A stretch of 64,000 bases of DNA from Kineosporia mesophila. GTDB taxonomy: Bacteria; Actinomycetota; Actinomycetes; Actinomycetales; Kineosporiaceae. The notes under the pieces are model-generated. The model searched no databases, had not been told where the DNA came from, and saw only the letters and a list, made by a program, of their open reading frames with translations. The stretch lies in assembly GCF_021129235.1 (NCBI RefSeq), contig NZ_JAJOMA010000015.1, positions 62,001 to 126,000 on the forward strand. Direction: 5' to 3'. Of the stretch, positions 61,425 through 64,000 are shown piece by piece. Made by a program: the position numbers and the translations under genes. Each line of letters begins with the position of its first letter. The stretch's first letter is position 1.

Positions 61425-62195
61425 GTGCCCGCCACCCTGAACTTCACCGACCTGCTGCGGCTGCTCGACGAGCGATACGCTGCCTTCCGGTCGGTCATCG
61501 CGTCCGCGCCCGACCTCGATGCGCAGGTGCCGACCTGTCCCGGATGGACGTTGTTCGACCTGGCCGCGCACATCGGTGAGGGGCGCCGCTCCTGGGCTTC
61601 CACCGTCGCCGCCGGGCCCTCGGGCACGGGCCGGGTTCCCTTCAGCGGCACCCCGGCCGCCCCGCGCGAGCCCGAGGCTCTGGTGGAGTGGCTGGCTCAG
61701 TCGTGCCAGGAGCTGCTGGACGCGCTGGTCGAGACCGGCCCGGATCGCGGATGCTGGTCGTGGTGGGGCGATTCGCAGACACCGCTGACCACCGGGGCCG
61801 TGGCCCGGCACCAGCTCCACGAGATCTCGATGCACACCTACGACGCGCAGGTCGCGGTCGGCGGGCCGCAGCCGCTGCCGACGCAGATCGCGGTCGACGG
61901 GGTCGAGGAGTTCCTGTTCACCTGCTGCTCGACCACGACGATCGCCTGGCCGCACGAGCCGGCGACCATCGACTACGAGGTCACCGAGGGTCGTTCCTGG
62001 CGCCAGCACCTGTCCGTCGAGGGATCCAGGATCACGCGCAACGACGGCACCGAGAGCGCCGCCGGGGTCCGGATCCGGGGTGCGGCGAGTGACCTGATGC
62101 TGTTCCTGTTCGACCGGATCTCCATCGAGACCCTGGTGATCGACGGCGACCGGAAGATCGTCGACCAGGTCACCACGTGGGACTGGTCGGCGTAG
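61425..62195 (+). CDS. maleylpyruvate isomerase family (TIGR03083) protein
   Basis: The protein has 256 residues. The N-terminal four-helix domain fits the mycothiol-dependent/DinB-like TIGR03083 family: LNFTDLLRLLDERYAAFRSV, the conserved VPTCPGWTLFDLAAHIGEGRRSW with its CPGW and His, and a later VARHQLHEISMHTYDAQVAVG with two metal-binding-type His. The family is typical of actinomycetes that make mycothiol. The exact reaction is unknown. The gene is convergent with a TetR gene across a hairpin. Confidence 0.85.
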   Translation: MPATLNFTDLLRLLDERYAAFRSVIASAPDLDAQVPTCPGWTLFDLAAHIGEGRRSWASTVAAGPSGTGRVPFSGTPAAPREPEALVEWLAQSCQELLDALVETGPDRGCWSWWGDSQTPLTTGAVARHQLHEISMHTYDAQVAVGGPQPLPTQIAVDGVEEFLFTCCSTTTIAWPHEPATIDYEVTEGRSWRQHLSVEGSRITRNDGTESAAGVRIRGAASDLMLFLFDRISIETLVIDGDRKIVDQVTTWDWSA

Positions 62196-62208
62196 CGCGC
62201 GCTACGCC
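62189..62208. terminator. 20-bp palindromic terminator between convergent genes
   Basis: GGCGTAGCGCGCGCTACGCC is a perfect 20-bp palindrome covering the stop codon of the TIGR03083 gene and followed by TTCTTC. It lies between two convergent genes and can serve both. Confidence 0.6.
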
Positions 62209-62229
62209 TTCTTCGGGCATAACCGCCGC

Positions 62230-62910
62230 TCAGCTGCTGCGGCCGGCTAGGGCTTTGTGGCCCGAACCCTGACGGCGCAACGGTTTACGATCGGGAATCA
62301 GCCGGGCCAGGACCTCGGGCCCGGTGGCGATCCGCAGCAGGTACCGGTCGACCAGCAGCATCTGGCGCTCGGCGGTCATCCGGCCGGGCTCGATGATCGC
62401 CGCGACCGACAGCGAGTCGATCAGGACCATCAGGTCGTCGACGATCAGGGCGCCGTCGTCGTCGGCGTCGATGTCGCCGACCGCCTGCGCCGCCTCGACG
62501 AAACCCGCCCACTGCCGGCGTGAACCCTCGTTCGAGACCCGCCGGATCTCGCGCAGCCGGGCGTTGCCGACCGTGTACCCCAGGAAGCTGACATCCACCT
62601 GCGCCTCGAGAACGCCCTCGGCGTCGAGGGGGAGGGCCTCGAACAGCGCCCGCCGCAACGCCTCCAGGCCGGTGCGGTCGGCCGTCACCCGGGCGATTCG
62701 CTCACCCGCCCGCGAGAACGCCAGCTGGTGGGCGGAGATCAGGATGTCTTCCTTGTTCTGGAAGTAGTGCTGCAGGATTCCGTTGGAGTATCCGGCCTCG
62801 TCCGCGATCCGGCGCACGGTGGCGCCCTCGAGGCCGTAACGGCCGATGACCCGCCAGGTCGCGTTCAGGACCTCGGTGCGGCGCTCTTCATGATCGACGA
62901 TCTTGGGCAT
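62230..62910 (-). CDS. TetR-family regulator
   Basis: The protein has 226 residues. The DNA-binding part is ERRTEVLNATWRVIGRYGLEGATVRRIADEAGYSNGILQHYFQNKEDIL (split here for reading), a standard TetR N-terminus. The long C-terminal part is helical like BetI-type members. The ATG at 62910 follows GGAG. It is divergent from the solute-binding lipoprotein gene, with 292 bp between, so it may control that transporter. Confidence 0.87.
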   Translation of the reverse strand: MPKIVDHEERRTEVLNATWRVIGRYGLEGATVRRIADEAGYSNGILQHYFQNKEDILISAHQLAFSRAGERIARVTADRTGLEALRRALFEALPLDAEGVLEAQVDVSFLGYTVGNARLREIRRVSNEGSRRQWAGFVEAAQAVGDIDADDDGALIVDDLMVLIDSLSVAAIIEPGRMTAERQMLLVDRYLLRIATGPEVLARLIPDRKPLRRQGSGHKALAGRSS

Positions 62911-63202
62911 CAGGGAGCTCCTCACAGCGCCGGCAGTCGAACCGTACTACCCAGGACCAAATCACAGCTTTCGCCGAGAAGGGATTTACACGGGCGTTAC
63001 GCACCCGGAAATTATTTCGTACATCCGCAATAAAAACTAGCGCCCGTCCACCCCGGTCGATCGAGGAGCTCCACCCATGTCTGCGTCCCTGCGTTCCGCC
63101 CCTGGTGAGGGGGCAGACAGCGGTGTCTCGTGCGGCGCGCATGGTCGTGCGACCGGCCTGCCCGCCGGTCCCGCAGCACTCCACCCCCACCAGGAGAAGC
63201 CC

Positions 63203-64000
63203 ATGCAACACAAGACCCTGTTCGCCCACCGGCCGATTCGTCGTGGGCGCCGCACGCTGGGCGCGGCCGCGGCGGCCCTGGCGCTGATGGCCCTCGCGGC
63301 CTGCTCGGCCCCGGCTGCCTCCTCCTCGGGCGGCGACTCCGGGGAGATCATCCTCGGGCGCTCCATGGACGTCTCGACGCTCGACCCGGAGCGCTCGCTG
63401 TGCGACTCCTGCCAGATCTACAACGGCGCGGTGTACGACACGCTGCTGGCGGCCACCACCGCCGACGGTGACCTGCAGCCCCTGCTGGCGCAGAAGTGGG
63501 AGGCGAACGACGACAACACCGAGTTCACCTTCCATCTCGACCCCGATGCCGTGTTCTCCGACGGCTCACCGGTGGAGGCCAAGGACGTGAAGTGGTCGTT
63601 CGAGCGCCTGGCGAACCTCAAGGGCGACCCGAGCTACTTCATGGCGGGTGTGAAGGAGGTCGCGGCCCCCGACGCCGCGACCGTGGTGGTGACGACGGAC
63701 GCCCCGAACTCGGCGTTCTTCAACGTCGTGACGGCCGGCTACACGGGCATCATCAACTCCGACGTGGCGATCGAGAACGGCGCCACGGCCGACAAGGACG
63801 CCGCGAAGACGGACAAGGCCGAGCAGTGGTTCCTGAAGAACTCCGCCGGGGCCGGCCAGTACGTGCTGACCTCCTACGAGGAGGGCTCGCAGCTCGTCCT
63901 GAGCGAGAACAAGAACTACTGGGGTGACGACAAGCCCAACTTCAAGAAGGTCGTCATCAAGGACGTCCCGGACGCCTCCACCCAGCTGCAGCAGCTCCAG
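63203..64000 (+). CDS. ABC transporter solute-binding lipoprotein, family 5 (3' partial)
   Basis: The frame runs off the window end after 266 codons. A lipoprotein signal with lipobox LAAC (LGAAAAALALMALAACS) is followed by the family 5 pattern of oligopeptide/dipeptide-binding proteins: GEIILGRSMDVSTLDPERSL, YDTLLAATTADGDLQPLLAQKWE, FHLDPDAVFSDGSPVEAKDVKWSFERL and SAGAGQYVLTSYEEGSQLVLSENKNYWG. The ATG at 63203 has AGGAG just upstream; an in-frame ATG at 63077 would add a 42-residue tail before the signal and is less likely. The permease and ATPase genes are expected just downstream. Confidence 0.9.
   Translation, partial: MQHKTLFAHRPIRRGRRTLGAAAAALALMALAACSAPAASSSGGDSGEIILGRSMDVSTLDPERSLCDSCQIYNGAVYDTLLAATTADGDLQPLLAQKWEANDDNTEFTFHLDPDAVFSDGSPVEAKDVKWSFERLANLKGDPSYFMAGVKEVAAPDAATVVVTTDAPNSAFFNVVTAGYTGIINSDVAIENGATADKDAAKTDKAEQWFLKNSAGAGQYVLTSYEEGSQLVLSENKNYWGDDKPNFKKVVIKDVPDASTQLQQLQ

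Noticed and set aside
63077..63202. Upstream in-frame ATG for the solute-binding lipoprotein
   Set aside because: It would place 42 residues before the lipoprotein signal; the ATG at 63203 has its own AGGAG and gives a normal signal peptide.

Overview
The window is high-GC DNA with abundant GTG starts, ATGA/GTGA gene overlaps and dense two-strand coding, which points to an actinomycete. Supporting markers are an FxSxx-COOH RiPP locus, a TIGR03083-type (mycothiol-associated) protein, an acyl-CoA carboxylase with a small epsilon subunit, and a bkd-citE-maoC-fadE-accD cluster like that of mycobacteria. The gene mix would suit a soil filamentous genus such as Kineosporia or a relative, but the genus is a guess. 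I see no tRNA, rRNA, CRISPR array, complete IS element or phage genes.

Positions 1-13.4 kb form the accessory, signalling-type region. A plus-strand operon encodes a membrane-anchored protein (cut by the window edge), a P-loop ATPase, a 42-residue microprotein that overlaps both neighbours, and a 772-residue ATPase. A CPA-type antiporter follows on the minus strand. Next is a complete FxSxx-COOH locus: minus strand fxsA (precursor ending F-N-S-S-I), fxsT (ParA-like, TIR-like, NB-ARC and TPR regions) and an unrecognised 345-residue gene; plus strand fxsB (radical SAM/SPASM) and a separate HExxH peptide-modifying protein.

Positions 13.4-33 kb hold secreted enzymes (M6-like metalloprotease, S55 peptidase behind a possible regulated leader, cutinase, GH6 glycosidase), regulators and decayed genes. 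Between 15.88 and 18.04 kb four broken genes lie together. A NarL-type response regulator is cut by a small palindromic repeat exactly at its phosphoacceptor codon.

Positions 33-37.3 kb are thiamine genes: thiO-thiS-thiG-thiF/moeB behind a TPP riboswitch, with thiE divergent. Positions 37.3-47.5 kb contain a beta-propeller protein, an FAD monooxygenase with tandem operators, an isochorismatase-like/TetR pair, two LysR regulators beside a thiolase and a quinone reductase, and an ArsR/CDF metal-efflux pair.

Positions 47.5-55.5 kb are branched-chain amino acid catabolism: bkdA-bkdB-bkdC on the minus strand, divergent from acyl-CoA dehydrogenase, carboxyltransferase, epsilon subunit, MaoC and CitE-like lyase. 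The biotin carboxylase alpha gene expected between the dehydrogenase and the carboxyltransferase is absent; that spot holds a 50-bp perfect palindrome with five GTAC units spaced exactly 9 bp apart. The rest holds an isopenicillin-N-synthase-like oxygenase, DUF1203, NUDIX, methyltransferase and diguanylate cyclase genes, pnuC, a TIGR03083 protein, a TetR regulator and a solute-binding lipoprotein that runs off the end.
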